Of a stretch of 64,000 bases of DNA, positions 29,259-38,077 are shown in pieces; the first letter of the stretch is position 1; each line of letters begins with the position of its first letter. Both the position numbers and the translations under genes were made by a program. The notes under the pieces are model-generated. The model ran no database searches. It worked only from the letters and a program-made list of their open reading frames with translations, and was not told the DNA's origin. This stretch comes from JAGQRJ01 sp041402045 (GTDB lineage Bacteria > Planctomycetota > J058): positions 62,001 through 126,000 of the forward strand of contig JAWKSZ010000011.1 in assembly GCA_041402045.1 (NCBI GenBank), written 5' to 3'.

Positions 29259-32200
29259 CTAACGATCCTCCTCAGCGATCCCGATCCCGCTGCGGTTCGG
29301 CGGCGCCGGACGCGTGGGAGGCACGTAGGGCGCGCGCTCGAGCTCTGCGAGCAGGTGCGTGACCCCGGCGGCGAGCTGCGGGTCCTGGCCCTTGCCGAGG
29401 AGCACCGGGTCGGCGACGACCTCGAGGTCCGGCGCCACCCCGTAGCCCTCGATCCCCCAGGTCCCGTCGGTCTCGTAGAAGCCGAAGGTCGGCACCGCGG
29501 TGTAGCCGCCGTCGATCAGCCCGGGGACGCCGGTGATCCCCACCAGCCCGCCCCAGGTGCGGGTCCCGATCAGCTTGCCGAGGCCGGCCTGACGGAACAG
29601 GTAGGGGAACATGTCGCCGCCCGAGCCGGCGAGCCCGTTGATCAGCATGGCCTTGGGCCCCTGGTGACTGGCGAAGGGGGTCGACCAGTCGCGCCCGTCG
29701 CGGCGCGCCCAGTAGTTGGTCCGCGGGCGGTTCAAGAGCTCGACGAAGCGCGTGGGGATCTGCCCGCCGCCGTTGAAGCGGTCGTCGATCAGGAGCGCGG
29801 GCTTCGAGAGCTGCCCGTGGAACTGGCGCACGAGCTCGCCCTGGCCGAAGCGCCCGGTGTCCGGCACGTAGACGTAGCCGACCTTGCCGCCGGAGAGCTG
29901 CTCGACCTGCTGGCGGTTGGCCTCGACCCAGGCGCGGTAGCGCAGCGCGCCCTCGTCGGGCAGGCAGCGCACCACGACCTCGCGCCCGGCGTCGGGGTCG
30001 CCCTCGGGCCCGACCCAGAGGGTCACGCTCTGGTTCGCGAGCCCGAGGAACGCGGCCCAGGGGTCCTGGCTCGCGTCGACGGGGACGCCGTTCACGCGGT
30101 AGAGCACCTCGCCCACCCGCACCCCGGCCACGGCCAGCGGGTTGCGCGCGTCGAGGTCCCACACCGCGCCCTGGATCAGGCGCTGCAGGCGGTAGCCCTG
30201 CCCGTCGCGGGTGCGCGCGAAGTCGACCCCCAGGAGCCCGACCGGGTCCTCGAAGGGCGCGTCCTCGTCGCCGCCCCAGTAGTAGGCGTGGCCCACGTTG
30301 AGCTCGCCGATCGTCTCCTTGATCAGGTAGCTCACGTCGCCGCGGCTGGCGGCGAACTCGACCAGGGGCGCGTAGCGCGCGCGCACGCCCTCCCAGTCCA
30401 CGCCGTGCATGGTCTCGACGTAGAAGTAGTCGCGGTGCCGGCGCCAGGCGTCCTGGAAGATCTGGCGCCACTCGGCGCGGGGGTCGATCCGCTGGGTCAT
30501 GCCCGCGAGCTCGAGGGCCTCGAAGCTCTGCCCCGCCTCCGTCGCCACCAGCCCGTAGCCGCCCTGGGACTCGACCAGGACCTGCGAGCCGTCGGGGAGC
30601 GGCTCGAACCAGCTCACGCCGCCGAGCACCAGCTCCTCCTCCGGGTCGTCGGCCCGGGGGTCGAACACGTAGAGGTTGCCCGCGTCCTGGCCAGGCTGCG
30701 AGCGCAGGTAGAGCAGCTTGCCGTCGGGGCCTGGGCGCAGGTTCTCGTAGTCGCCGGTCGGCAGCGGGAGGAGCACCGCGCGGGCCTCGAGGTTCCCGCC
30801 CGCGATCGTGACCCCCGCGGGGTCCGCGGGCTCCTCCTCGTCGCCGTCCTCGTCCTCGTCCTCGTCTTCGGCGTCCTCGTCCTCGTCGGCGTCGGGGTCG
30901 GGCTCCTCGTCGCTGCGCGGCTGGAGCAGGCGCGCCACGTCGTCGTTCAGCCGGATCGCCGCCACGCGCTCGACCTCGGCGTAGACGAAGCTCGAGCCGA
31001 AGGTGTCGTAGAGCGGGCTCGAGAAGTCCAGCGCGACGGTGTAGTAGAGCAGCTCGCCGGTGCGCCCGAAGCAGGGCGAGCCGCAGGCGAACTGCGGGCC
31101 GGTGACCCGCCGCGGGCCGTCGCCCTCGATCGAGGTCAGGTAGATCGAGGTCAGGATCCCCTCGGGGTTCCCCCGCGCGTAGACGATCCACTTGGAGTCC
31201 GGCGACCACTGCGCGTCCGGCGCCTCGGCCCAGGGGTCGGTGTCCAGGGTGCGCACCGGGAGCTGCCCCGCGGCGTCGGCGAGCAGGAGCCGCCCGTGCT
31301 GGTCGCTGAACAGGATCCACGTGGAGTCCGGCGACCAGCGCAGTCCGGAGCAGACGCCCGGCGCGCCGGGCTTGACCACCCGCGGCTCGCCGTGGCCGTG
31401 GGCCGAGCGCACGTAGAGCGCGTATTCGCCGGAGGCGTCGCTGACGTAGGCGATCCAGCGCCCGTCGGGGCTCCACACCGGCTCGAGCTCGGCGACGCCG
31501 CTGGTGCGGGTCAGGTTGCGCGGTGAGCCCTCGCTCGCGGGGAGCGACCACACGTCCCCGCGCGCGCCGAACAGCAGGCGTTCACCGCTGGGGGACGCGC
31601 TCACGCTCTGCACGTACTCGCTGGCGTCGACCGCGCGCACGGCGACGGTCGGCCGGTCGCCGGGGATCGTGAGCTCGAGGGCGCGGGTCGCCCGCGTCTT
31701 CAGGTCCAGGAGCTCGATCCGCGCGCCGCGCTGGTAGACGATCTCGCCCTGCCCCTCGGGGCCCGGACCCATGGAGGGGAAGCGCACGTCGTAGTCGTCG
31801 AAGCGGGTGAGCTGGGTGCGCGCCTTGGTCTTCGGGTCGTAGGACCACAGGTTCAGCCGCGGCACGTCGCCCGCGTCCGAGAGGTAGTAGAGGACGCCCT
31901 GGTGCCACATGGGGGCGCTGTCGTTGCCCGCCCACTGGGTCACGCGCTCGGCGGCGCCCTGCTGCAGGTCGAACACCCACACGTCGGTGGCCATGCCGCC
32001 CTGGTAGCGCTTCCACGAGGCGAAGTCGAGGGAGTGCGGGGTGTAGGCGAGGTAGCGCCCGTCTTCGCTGAGCGCGCCCGCCGCGGCGTAGGGCGGCGGC
32101 AGGACCTGGGGCAGCCCGCCCTGGGCGCCCACGGTGAACAGGCGCTGGATCCGCCCGCTGGGGGAGGCCTGGTCGCTGGCGAACAGGAGCTCGCCCGCGG

Positions 32201-32537
32201 GGGTCCAGCCGCAGAGCCGCTCCCGCGCCGGGTGGTGGGTCACCCGCTGCGGGGTCCCCCCGGCGACAGGCAGCACGTAGAGGTCGTTCGCCCCCTCGTA
32301 GTGTCCGACGAAGGCGACCTGGGTCCCGTCGGGGCTGAACTGCGGGAACGACTCCGCGCCCAAGGGGCTCGTGAGCCGCTGCGCCACCCCGCCCTCCCGC
32401 GGCGCGAGCCACAGGTCGTCGCCGTAGACGAACACGACCTGGGTCTTGCTCACGTCGGGGAAGCGGAACAGCCCGCCGGGCCCAGCCAGGGCCGCGCTGG
32501 CGAACAGGGACCACAGGACGAGGGTGCGCAGGGCCAT
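29259..32537 (-). CDS. Tricorn protease homologue (peptidase S41)
   Basis: 1,092 residues from the ATG at 32537, with a signal peptide (LVLWSLFASAALA). Beta-propeller repeats dominate the first two thirds (TSPLGAESFPQFSPDGTQVAF, EPVWSPDGRWIAYVSD). A long acidic run (DEDEDAEDEDEDEDGDEEE) at about 535-560 interrupts them. Then come a core domain with DYFYVETMHGVDWEGVRARY and VGHAYYWGG (candidate catalytic His), a PDZ-like region, and the S41 Ser in GLAGSGGDMF near 973. Length matches tricorn (about 1,030-1,100). It degrades peptides, here probably in the periplasm because of the signal. The gene stands alone; a TAAGAT -10-like hexamer lies upstream. Confidence 0.9.
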   Translation of the reverse strand: MALRTLVLWSLFASAALAGPGGLFRFPDVSKTQVVFVYGDDLWLAPREGGVAQRLTSPLGAESFPQFSPDGTQVAFVGHYEGANDLYVLPVAGGTPQRVTHHPARERLCGWTPAGELLFASDQASPSGRIQRLFTVGAQGGLPQVLPPPYAAAGALSEDGRYLAYTPHSLDFASWKRYQGGMATDVWVFDLQQGAAERVTQWAGNDSAPMWHQGVLYYLSDAGDVPRLNLWSYDPKTKARTQLTRFDDYDVRFPSMGPGPEGQGEIVYQRGARIELLDLKTRATRALELTIPGDRPTVAVRAVDASEYVQSVSASPSGERLLFGARGDVWSLPASEGSPRNLTRTSGVAELEPVWSPDGRWIAYVSDASGEYALYVRSAHGHGEPRVVKPGAPGVCSGLRWSPDSTWILFSDQHGRLLLADAAGQLPVRTLDTDPWAEAPDAQWSPDSKWIVYARGNPEGILTSIYLTSIEGDGPRRVTGPQFACGSPCFGRTGELLYYTVALDFSSPLYDTFGSSFVYAEVERVAAIRLNDDVARLLQPRSDEEPDPDADEDEDAEDEDEDEDGDEEEPADPAGVTIAGGNLEARAVLLPLPTGDYENLRPGPDGKLLYLRSQPGQDAGNLYVFDPRADDPEEELVLGGVSWFEPLPDGSQVLVESQGGYGLVATEAGQSFEALELAGMTQRIDPRAEWRQIFQDAWRRHRDYFYVETMHGVDWEGVRARYAPLVEFAASRGDVSYLIKETIGELNVGHAYYWGGDEDAPFEDPVGLLGVDFARTRDGQGYRLQRLIQGAVWDLDARNPLAVAGVRVGEVLYRVNGVPVDASQDPWAAFLGLANQSVTLWVGPEGDPDAGREVVVRCLPDEGALRYRAWVEANRQQVEQLSGGKVGYVYVPDTGRFGQGELVRQFHGQLSKPALLIDDRFNGGGQIPTRFVELLNRPRTNYWARRDGRDWSTPFASHQGPKAMLINGLAGSGGDMFPYLFRQAGLGKLIGTRTWGGLVGITGVPGLIDGGYTAVPTFGFYETDGTWGIEGYGVAPDLEVVADPVLLGKGQDPQLAAGVTHLLAELERAPYVPPTRPAPPNRSGIGIAEEDR

Positions 32538-32753
32538 GAGGAAGCTCCAATTCCAGGGGCCGGACGGGGCCCGCGGCGAGGCGGGGCTCCGCGGCCTCGT
32601 GCGGGGCGAGGATCTTAGCGCAGTCGCGCTGGCGCGTCGGCCCGCCCAGACGGTGGCGCCGCCGTGGCCCGACGCCCCCGGCTCAGCGACGAGGGTTGGG
32701 AGCTCGGGCGCTGTCGGTACGGAGGTTGCACGTGGGACGCGGGAAGGACCCCT
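32538..32753. promoter_or_regulatory. Divergent promoter region
   Basis: 216 bases between the tricorn gene and the RING-like gene. The minus-strand TAAGAT (around 32610) is a -10 candidate for tricorn. The RING-like gene has a good GGGAAGGA ribosome-binding site at its end. Confidence 0.35.
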
Positions 32754-33641
32754 ATGCCCCTCGTCGATCCCTGGACCCTGACCCAGCGCGGAGAACCGAC
32801 CCGCTGCGCGTTCTGTCACGACGGCCTGCGCGAGGCGTGGATCCCCTGCCCCGCGTGCGGGGGAGCCGCGCACGCCGAGTGCTGGGCAGAGCTGGGTCGG
32901 TGCCCGAACCACGGGTGCGGCGCGGCGGCTCCGCAACACGTCGCCCGCCGCGGGCCCCGCCCACCGAGCGACCCGCGCTGGGCTGGAGGCGAGCGCGGAG
33001 CGGACCTCGCCCTGTGGGCGCGGCGGGCGGCCCAGGCGCTGCCCCTGAGCGACCCCCTGCGCGGGGAGCTCCGCGCCAGCGTCGACGCCTGGCAGGGTCG
33101 AACGTGGCGCACGGCGCGACAGCTCGCCCTCGTCCTGCTCCTGGCCTTCGTGTGCGCCCTGACGGAGCGCGCCCAGGCATTCGCCGCCGGGGAGCCGCTG
33201 CACGGGGCGGGTCTCGTGTTCGCGTTCGCGCTGTGTTCCGCGCCGGGGGCGGCCGTGATGCTGCGGCGCCTGGACTTCGGCGCCCGCGCCCAGGCGAGGC
33301 TGGAAGAAGCCTGCGCGGGGACGGTGACCCTGCTCCACGTGCGGGTTCGACTCGAGCGGCGCTTCCGCAACGGCCGCGTCGCCGCCTGCCGTTTCCACAC
33401 CTCGGCCGGCGACCCCGCCGCCCGCCGGCTGAGCGCGGTCCTCGACGGCCACACCGCGGGCTCGTTCGCGGGGGAGACGGCCTGGCTGACTCGCGTCGGC
33501 CCGCCGCGCCCGGTACTCGTGTACGCCCCCCTCGACGGCGCGCCCCCCTTGGTGCTCGAGAACGCCAGCGGCGAGCGCTGCGTGTTCGTGGGCCCCACCG
33601 ATCCACTCCGCGCGAGCCCCCCCCTGGTGGCCAAGGGTTGA
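32754..33641 (+). CDS. RING-like zinc-binding membrane protein
   Basis: 295 residues from the ATG at 32754 with a strong GGAAGGA site. The N-terminus has a cross-brace pattern: CAFCHDGLREAWIPCPAC, then AHAECW and CPNHGCG, i.e. C-x2-C, C-x2-C, H-x2-C, C-x4-C, matching prokaryotic RING-type or treble-clef fingers. A soluble helical linker and two membrane helices (about 124-141 and 150-170) follow, then a C-terminal soluble domain ending LVLENASGERCVFVGPTDP. Eukaryotic RING fingers recruit ubiquitin-conjugating enzymes; in bacteria such fingers are mostly uncharacterised and no ubiquitin-like genes are near. It lies upstream of an MRJP/Yellow-like lipoprotein gene. Confidence 0.7.
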   Translation: MPLVDPWTLTQRGEPTRCAFCHDGLREAWIPCPACGGAAHAECWAELGRCPNHGCGAAAPQHVARRGPRPPSDPRWAGGERGADLALWARRAAQALPLSDPLRGELRASVDAWQGRTWRTARQLALVLLLAFVCALTERAQAFAAGEPLHGAGLVFAFALCSAPGAAVMLRRLDFGARAQARLEEACAGTVTLLHVRVRLERRFRNGRVAACRFHTSAGDPAARRLSAVLDGHTAGSFAGETAWLTRVGPPRPVLVYAPLDGAPPLVLENASGERCVFVGPTDPLRASPPLVAKG

Positions 33642-33675
33642 GCCACTAGGCTACGCAGTCTGCTGGGAGGGGCAC

Positions 33676-34800
33676 GTGAAGCGTGGGTGGACGACGGGGC
33701 TGGGGATCGCGCTCCTGGGGGCGGGCTGCGCGCTCTCGCCGGACCCGGCCAAGCGCAACCCCAACCACCTGGCGGACGTGGCGCCGCTGCGCTCGGCGGG
33801 CGCGATCGAGGTCGTGATCGAGCTCCCCCGCCCGCCGGGGAACCTGGCGGTCGCCGCCGACGGCACGGTGTTCTTCACCTTCCACCCCGAGGCCGACCCC
33901 GACGTGCACGTCGCGCGCTACCGCCCCGGGGACGCGACCTACACCCTGTTCCCCGACGACGCCTGGCAGCACGAGCGCGACGACGCGCCCTACTTCGTGA
34001 CCCCCCTCGCGGTGCGGATCGACGCCCAGGGCTGGGTGTGGGTGCTCGACCACGGCGACTACGGGAGCGAGCCCGTGAGCCTCAGCGCCTTCGACCCCGA
34101 GAGCGGCGCGCTCCTGCACCGCCACGTGTTCTCCGACGACGTGGCCGAGTGGGGCTCCATGCTCAACGACTTCGTGATCGACGACGCGCACCGCGCGATC
34201 TATATCGCCGACCCCAGCCCCTTCGAGTTCGACCCCGCGATCGTGGTCTACGACCTGGCCACCGAGACCGCGCGGCGAGTGCTCGAGAACCACGACTCCG
34301 TGCTCTCCGTCGACCACCACGTCGTGGTCCAGGGCCGGTTCATGAAGGCCTTCGGCCTGCCGCTGCAGATCGACGTGGACTCGATCGCGCTCTCCCCGGG
34401 CGGCCTGGAGCTCTACTACGGCCCCCTGGCCGGCCCGACCCTCTACCGGATCCCCACCGTCGTGCTCCGCGACGAGCGCCTGAACGCGGGCGCGGTCGAG
34501 GCCTTCGTCGAGGTCTACGGCCCCAAGCCCACCACCGACGGGATCGTGTGCGGCCCCGGCGGCAACGTGTTCCTGACCGCGGTCGAGGAGGACGCCCTGG
34601 CGGTGCTCGACGCCGAGGGCCGGCTGAGCGTGCTCGCCCGCGACCCGGAGCTCTTGGCCTGGGCCGACGGGGTCTCGGTCTCCGCCGACGGCGCCTGGCT
34701 CTACGCGAGCGTGAGCGAGCTGCACCGCGCGATCGGCCGCGACCCCGAGACCCTGAGCGAGCACGCCCCGTTTCGTATCGTGCGCGTGCCCTTGCGCTGA
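33676..34800 (+). CDS. Major royal jelly/Yellow-like beta-propeller lipoprotein
   Basis: 374 residues from the GTG at 33676. A lipobox LLGAGCAL places the mature N-terminal Cys near residue 18. The body resembles the MRJP/Yellow six-bladed propeller family: GNLAVAADGTVFFTFHPE, WVWVLDHGDYGSEP, FVIDDAHRAIYIADPSP, VDSIALSPGGLELYYGPL and TDGIVCGPGGNVFLTA. Function is usually carbohydrate or small-molecule binding or hydrolysis; unknown here. A TAGGCT hexamer 29 bases upstream may be its -10. The next lipoprotein gene starts 12 bases downstream, so both are probably one operon. Confidence 0.8.
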   Translation: MKRGWTTGLGIALLGAGCALSPDPAKRNPNHLADVAPLRSAGAIEVVIELPRPPGNLAVAADGTVFFTFHPEADPDVHVARYRPGDATYTLFPDDAWQHERDDAPYFVTPLAVRIDAQGWVWVLDHGDYGSEPVSLSAFDPESGALLHRHVFSDDVAEWGSMLNDFVIDDAHRAIYIADPSPFEFDPAIVVYDLATETARRVLENHDSVLSVDHHVVVQGRFMKAFGLPLQIDVDSIALSPGGLELYYGPLAGPTLYRIPTVVLRDERLNAGAVEAFVEVYGPKPTTDGIVCGPGGNVFLTAVEEDALAVLDAEGRLSVLARDPELLAWADGVSVSADGAWLYASVSELHRAIGRDPETLSEHAPFRIVRVPLR

Positions 34801-34812
34801 AGAGAGGCCTGT

Positions 34813-35463
34813 ATGACGCTGCGTTCCCTGGTCCCCGCCCTGCTCCTGGCCTCGGCCGTCGGCTGCTGCAACTGCGGCTGCACGGACCGCGAGGCCCGGC
34901 GGGCCGCCGCCGCGGCCGACGTCGCCGCGGAGGTCGCCGCGGCGGACGCTCCCAGCCTGAGCGAGCTGGGCCCCGCGCTGAGCCAGGCCGCGAGCATGCC
35001 GAACGAGACGTGGGAGATCGTGTCCCAGTCGGTCTCCGCGCCCACCCTCGGCGAGATCCGCGACGAGGCCAGCCTGACCGCGGTCCTGATCGTGCTGAAG
35101 CCCGAGGAGCTCCCCGAGGGCTCCGGCTTCCGCTTCACGAGCGGCGAGCACGCGACCCCCTACGAGGCGGCCCCGCACCTCGAGCGCAGCAAGGACAAGG
35201 GCTACGTCTCGGTGCTCCAGCCCGAGGACGTGACCTCGTATGCCTGCGAGGTCGAGGGCGACGAGGCCCGCGGCCAGGTGGCCTGGACCACCGCCGACGC
35301 CTGGACCGGCACCGCCGACTTCGTCGCGCGCCGCGACGGCGAGGCCTGGCAGATCGTGGAGTTCAAGGTCCCGGGCCAGTTCACCACCCGCCGCGTCGGC
35401 GACACCTGGCAGGTGACCGAGCTCGGGGGCGAGGAGCCCACGCTCGTCCCGCCGCGGCGCTGA
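34813..35463 (+). CDS. Hypothetical Cys-rich lipoprotein
   Basis: 216 residues with a signal peptide and lipobox-like LASAVGC; the sequence after it is unusual in carrying more cysteines (CCNCGCT). An Ala-rich helix follows, and the C-terminal 140 residues form a compact domain (TLGEIRDEASLTAVLIVLKPEE, DFVARRDGEAWQIVEFKVPG). No known family was recognised. Second gene of the probable operon with the Yellow-like lipoprotein; convergent with the membrane protein downstream. Confidence 0.65.
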   Translation: MTLRSLVPALLLASAVGCCNCGCTDREARRAAAAADVAAEVAAADAPSLSELGPALSQAASMPNETWEIVSQSVSAPTLGEIRDEASLTAVLIVLKPEELPEGSGFRFTSGEHATPYEAAPHLERSKDKGYVSVLQPEDVTSYACEVEGDEARGQVAWTTADAWTGTADFVARRDGEAWQIVEFKVPGQFTTRRVGDTWQVTELGGEEPTLVPPRR

Positions 35464-35472
35464 CCCTCGGCG

Positions 35473-35910
35473 CTACTCCGCCGAAGGCCTCGACCGGGAG
35501 GCGGCGGTCGCGCAGCAGGTGACCGAGACGGCGAGGGCCACGCCGCCTACCGGCACGAGCAGGACCCCCAACCCTGGGTCGCCGCCGTGGTGGGTCGCGC
35601 CGCCGAGGACGAACCCCAGGGGCATGAGCAGCCCGGCCAGTCGCAGGCCCCACGACGCGGCGCCGCACAGCGCGCCCGGCCGCACGTAGCCCCAGCGCAA
35701 GGTCGCCGCGAAGGCCAGGTGCAACAGCCCCAGCAGCGTCCCGTGGGTGTGGGCCAGGGTCCACAGCAGCCGCCGCACCTCGTGGGCCGGGTGCAGGTAG
35801 AGCTCGAGCTTGAGCGCGTGGAGGGCCTCGAGCGCGAGCCCGGCCAGGACGTAGAGCGCGATCAGCCACCAGCCCCAGCGCACGTGGACCCCCTCCAGGT
35901 CGCCGGTCAT
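35473..35910 (-). CDS. Small integral membrane protein
   Basis: 145 residues from the ATG at 35910 (MTGDLEGVHVRWGWWLIALYVLAG), with three or four membrane helices and two conserved-looking His patches (HALKLELYLHPAHE and AHTHGTLLGLLHLAF). Helices plus His patches suggest a quinone- or heme-associated membrane subunit, but no family was recognised. Its start overlaps the stop of the octaheme cytochrome by 4 bases (ATGA), so the two are translationally coupled and probably form one electron-transfer complex. Confidence 0.7.
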   Translation of the reverse strand: MTGDLEGVHVRWGWWLIALYVLAGLALEALHALKLELYLHPAHEVRRLLWTLAHTHGTLLGLLHLAFAATLRWGYVRPGALCGAASWGLRLAGLLMPLGFVLGGATHHGGDPGLGVLLVPVGGVALAVSVTCCATAASRSRPSAE

Positions 35911-37829
35911 TCGACGAGGTCGACCGGTCGGAGGTCGCGCAGCTCGAGCAGCTCCGCGTAGCGCGGAGTGAACTCGCCCTGAGCGTCGTGGGGGAAGCCA
36001 GGCCCTGGCGCGGGCACGTCGCGCCGCCAGGCCGCGCGCAGCGCGGCGACCGCGGCGCGCCGGGCCTCGGGACCGCCCAGCGGGTCGTAGCCCGCCGGCG
36101 ACAGACCCGGGAAGCTGCGCAGGCTGCGCGCGCCGACCAAGCGCACGGCGACGTAAGGATCGTCGAGCGCCTCGGCCAGGTAGCCCGGGATCCAGCCCCG
36201 CCCCGACGCCTCCTGAGCGGGGGCCCAGCCCAGGCTCCAGGCGGCCAGGGCGCGCACCCCGGCGTCCCCGGTGGTCAGCCACCGGACGCCGGCGGGCACC
36301 TCCTCCTGGGTCGCGTCCAGCTCCGGGCGGGGCTGGCCCCAGCGCTCGGTCAGGGCGTCGGCGGCCCAGCCCAGGCTCCGGTCCAGGTGGCAGAGGTTGC
36401 AGGCGTTCGGCCGCCCGGTGCGAAGCTCGGTCGCGACCCGCGGGCTGTCCACGGTGTGGCTGCGGATCGCCTTGAGCAGCGCGTAGGTGGTGTGGGGCAT
36501 GTGGCAGTTCATGCACGCGCTCCCTGCGGAGTCCACGGGGTGGAAGGTGTGCGCCTCGCCCTGAGCCGCGACCTCTGCGTGGCAGGCCACACAGCTCGCG
36601 TCGCCGCGGCCGCCCCGCTGGAGCTGGTCGTCCGCCCACTCCGCGAGGGGGCGCGGGTCGTCGGGGCGCGGATGCAGCTCGTGGCAGGACACGCAGGAGA
36701 GCTCCCCGCCTTGGAAGCAAGGGGACTCGAGCAGCGCGTTGTATTCACGCCCGCCCACCCGGATCGCGCCGTCGGACCAGAAGCGCCGCTCCATGTAGCC
36801 GGGGAACATGTCGGCCAGGGTGCGGTCGAGGGGCGCCGCCTGCTCGGGGTCCTCGGCGCAGCGCACCACATGCCGGGAGTCGGCCAGCACCTGCCCCGGG
36901 CGATACCCAGGGCCGAGCTCGAGATCGCGACGGTAGTCCTCCTGGCTCTTGCTGTAGAACACCGCGTGGCACTGCCCGCAGACCTCGGCCGAGCGGGCGG
37001 CCTCGAGCCGCGCCGGGTTCTGGATCGTGGGGTCCGGGCGGGGAGAGAAGTACTCCGCGTAGCGCCGCGTCGGGTCGTGGTTCTGGCGGGCGTGCTCCTC
37101 CCCGGGGCCGTGGCAGGCCTCGCAGGCGATCCCCAGCTCGGCGACCTGGGTGTCCGCGGTGTCGAAGCTGCGCATGCGGCTCTGAGGGTGCGTGGCGTGG
37201 CACAGCACGCAGGTCCGGTTCCAGCGCGACGACTCCGACGGCGGCGCGCTCTGGAGCGCAGGGGGTCGGAGGAAGGCCGCGTTCCGCGGGATCCAGCGCC
37301 CCTCGTCCAGCAGATACACCAGCGGGAACGGATCGAGGGTCCGGCCCTCCCCCGTCGCATACCAGTAGACCTGCATGGCGTGGGAGCCGGTGGTCTGCAC
37401 GACCTGCTCCCAGCGCGGGCCCTGAGGCGTGGGCAGCCCCACCCAGAACGTGTCCCCCCTGCGGGCGACGCGATACTCCACCCCGTCGAAGCGCAACCCC
37501 GTCGCCGCGAAGTCGCCGTGCACCGCCTCCGGCGTAGCGACCTGACTCATGGTGCTGTGGTAGGACGCGCTCCAGCTCGCGTGGGGTCCTGGGTGGCACG
37601 CCCTGCAGCCCTCGGAGCCGACGTATCCGTCGCTCGGGCGCACGAGGGGTCGAGTCTCCACCGGCACCGGCGAAGACGCCGCCGGGAGCTGCGCGACGGC
37701 CAAGGGCAGCCCCACGCCAAGCGCGACCGCGACGCACGCCCCGAGCGCTCGCAAGCGCTGCCGACGGACGCGACCCAGGGGGGCAATCAGCGCTGCGGCC
37801 AGGAGCAGCGCGACCAACAGTCCTTCCAC
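35907..37829 (-). CDS. Octaheme c-type cytochrome
   Basis: 640 residues. An N-terminal membrane/signal segment is followed by eight CxxCH heme sites: CRACH, CVLCH, CEACH, CGQCH, CVSCH, CVACH, CMNCH and CNLCH. After the hemes is a HEAT-like region (GDAGVRALAAWSLGW, DDPYVAVRLVGARSLR). This layout resembles the cytochrome c554 / octaheme oxidoreductase-type proteins, though I see no diagnostic catalytic CxxCK. It is anchored by its N-terminus and coupled to a small membrane protein, so it likely carries electrons across the periplasm. Substrate unknown. It is divergent from the FG-GAP/ASPIC gene, sharing a 248-base control region. Confidence 0.9.
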   Translation of the reverse strand: MEGLLVALLLAAALIAPLGRVRRQRLRALGACVAVALGVGLPLAVAQLPAASSPVPVETRPLVRPSDGYVGSEGCRACHPGPHASWSASYHSTMSQVATPEAVHGDFAATGLRFDGVEYRVARRGDTFWVGLPTPQGPRWEQVVQTTGSHAMQVYWYATGEGRTLDPFPLVYLLDEGRWIPRNAAFLRPPALQSAPPSESSRWNRTCVLCHATHPQSRMRSFDTADTQVAELGIACEACHGPGEEHARQNHDPTRRYAEYFSPRPDPTIQNPARLEAARSAEVCGQCHAVFYSKSQEDYRRDLELGPGYRPGQVLADSRHVVRCAEDPEQAAPLDRTLADMFPGYMERRFWSDGAIRVGGREYNALLESPCFQGGELSCVSCHELHPRPDDPRPLAEWADDQLQRGGRGDASCVACHAEVAAQGEAHTFHPVDSAGSACMNCHMPHTTYALLKAIRSHTVDSPRVATELRTGRPNACNLCHLDRSLGWAADALTERWGQPRPELDATQEEVPAGVRWLTTGDAGVRALAAWSLGWAPAQEASGRGWIPGYLAEALDDPYVAVRLVGARSLRSFPGLSPAGYDPLGGPEARRAAVAALRAAWRRDVPAPGPGFPHDAQGEFTPRYAELLELRDLRPVDLVE

Positions 37830-38077
37830 CGAGACTGGCTCCTACGCGTCGCCGTTATAACGACACGCCGCGAGTTCAGGAAGGTGGGACGCACCGGAAA
37901 CGGGGCGACGCGAAGGCGCTCCCGGAGGGTGTCCAGACTGGACAGTCCCCCACCAGCGTGAGACTTACGCCGAGCCGTCGCGGCACTCGCGGTGCGTCCG
38001 TCGTTCTCGGAAGGAAACGCAGGGCGCGCACCGTGGATCGACGGCGCGCGCCTTCACAGCAGAAGGAAGGTTTCTCC
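37830..38077. promoter_or_regulatory. Divergent control region with palindromic operator candidate
   Basis: 248 bases between the cytochrome and the FG-GAP gene. A perfect interrupted palindrome TGTCCAGACTGGACA (37930-37944) has two 7-base arms around a central A, as for a dimeric repressor site. A CGTTATAACG palindrome (37853-37862) sits close to the cytochrome start. The FG-GAP gene has AGAAGGAAGG as ribosome-binding site. Confidence 0.5.
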
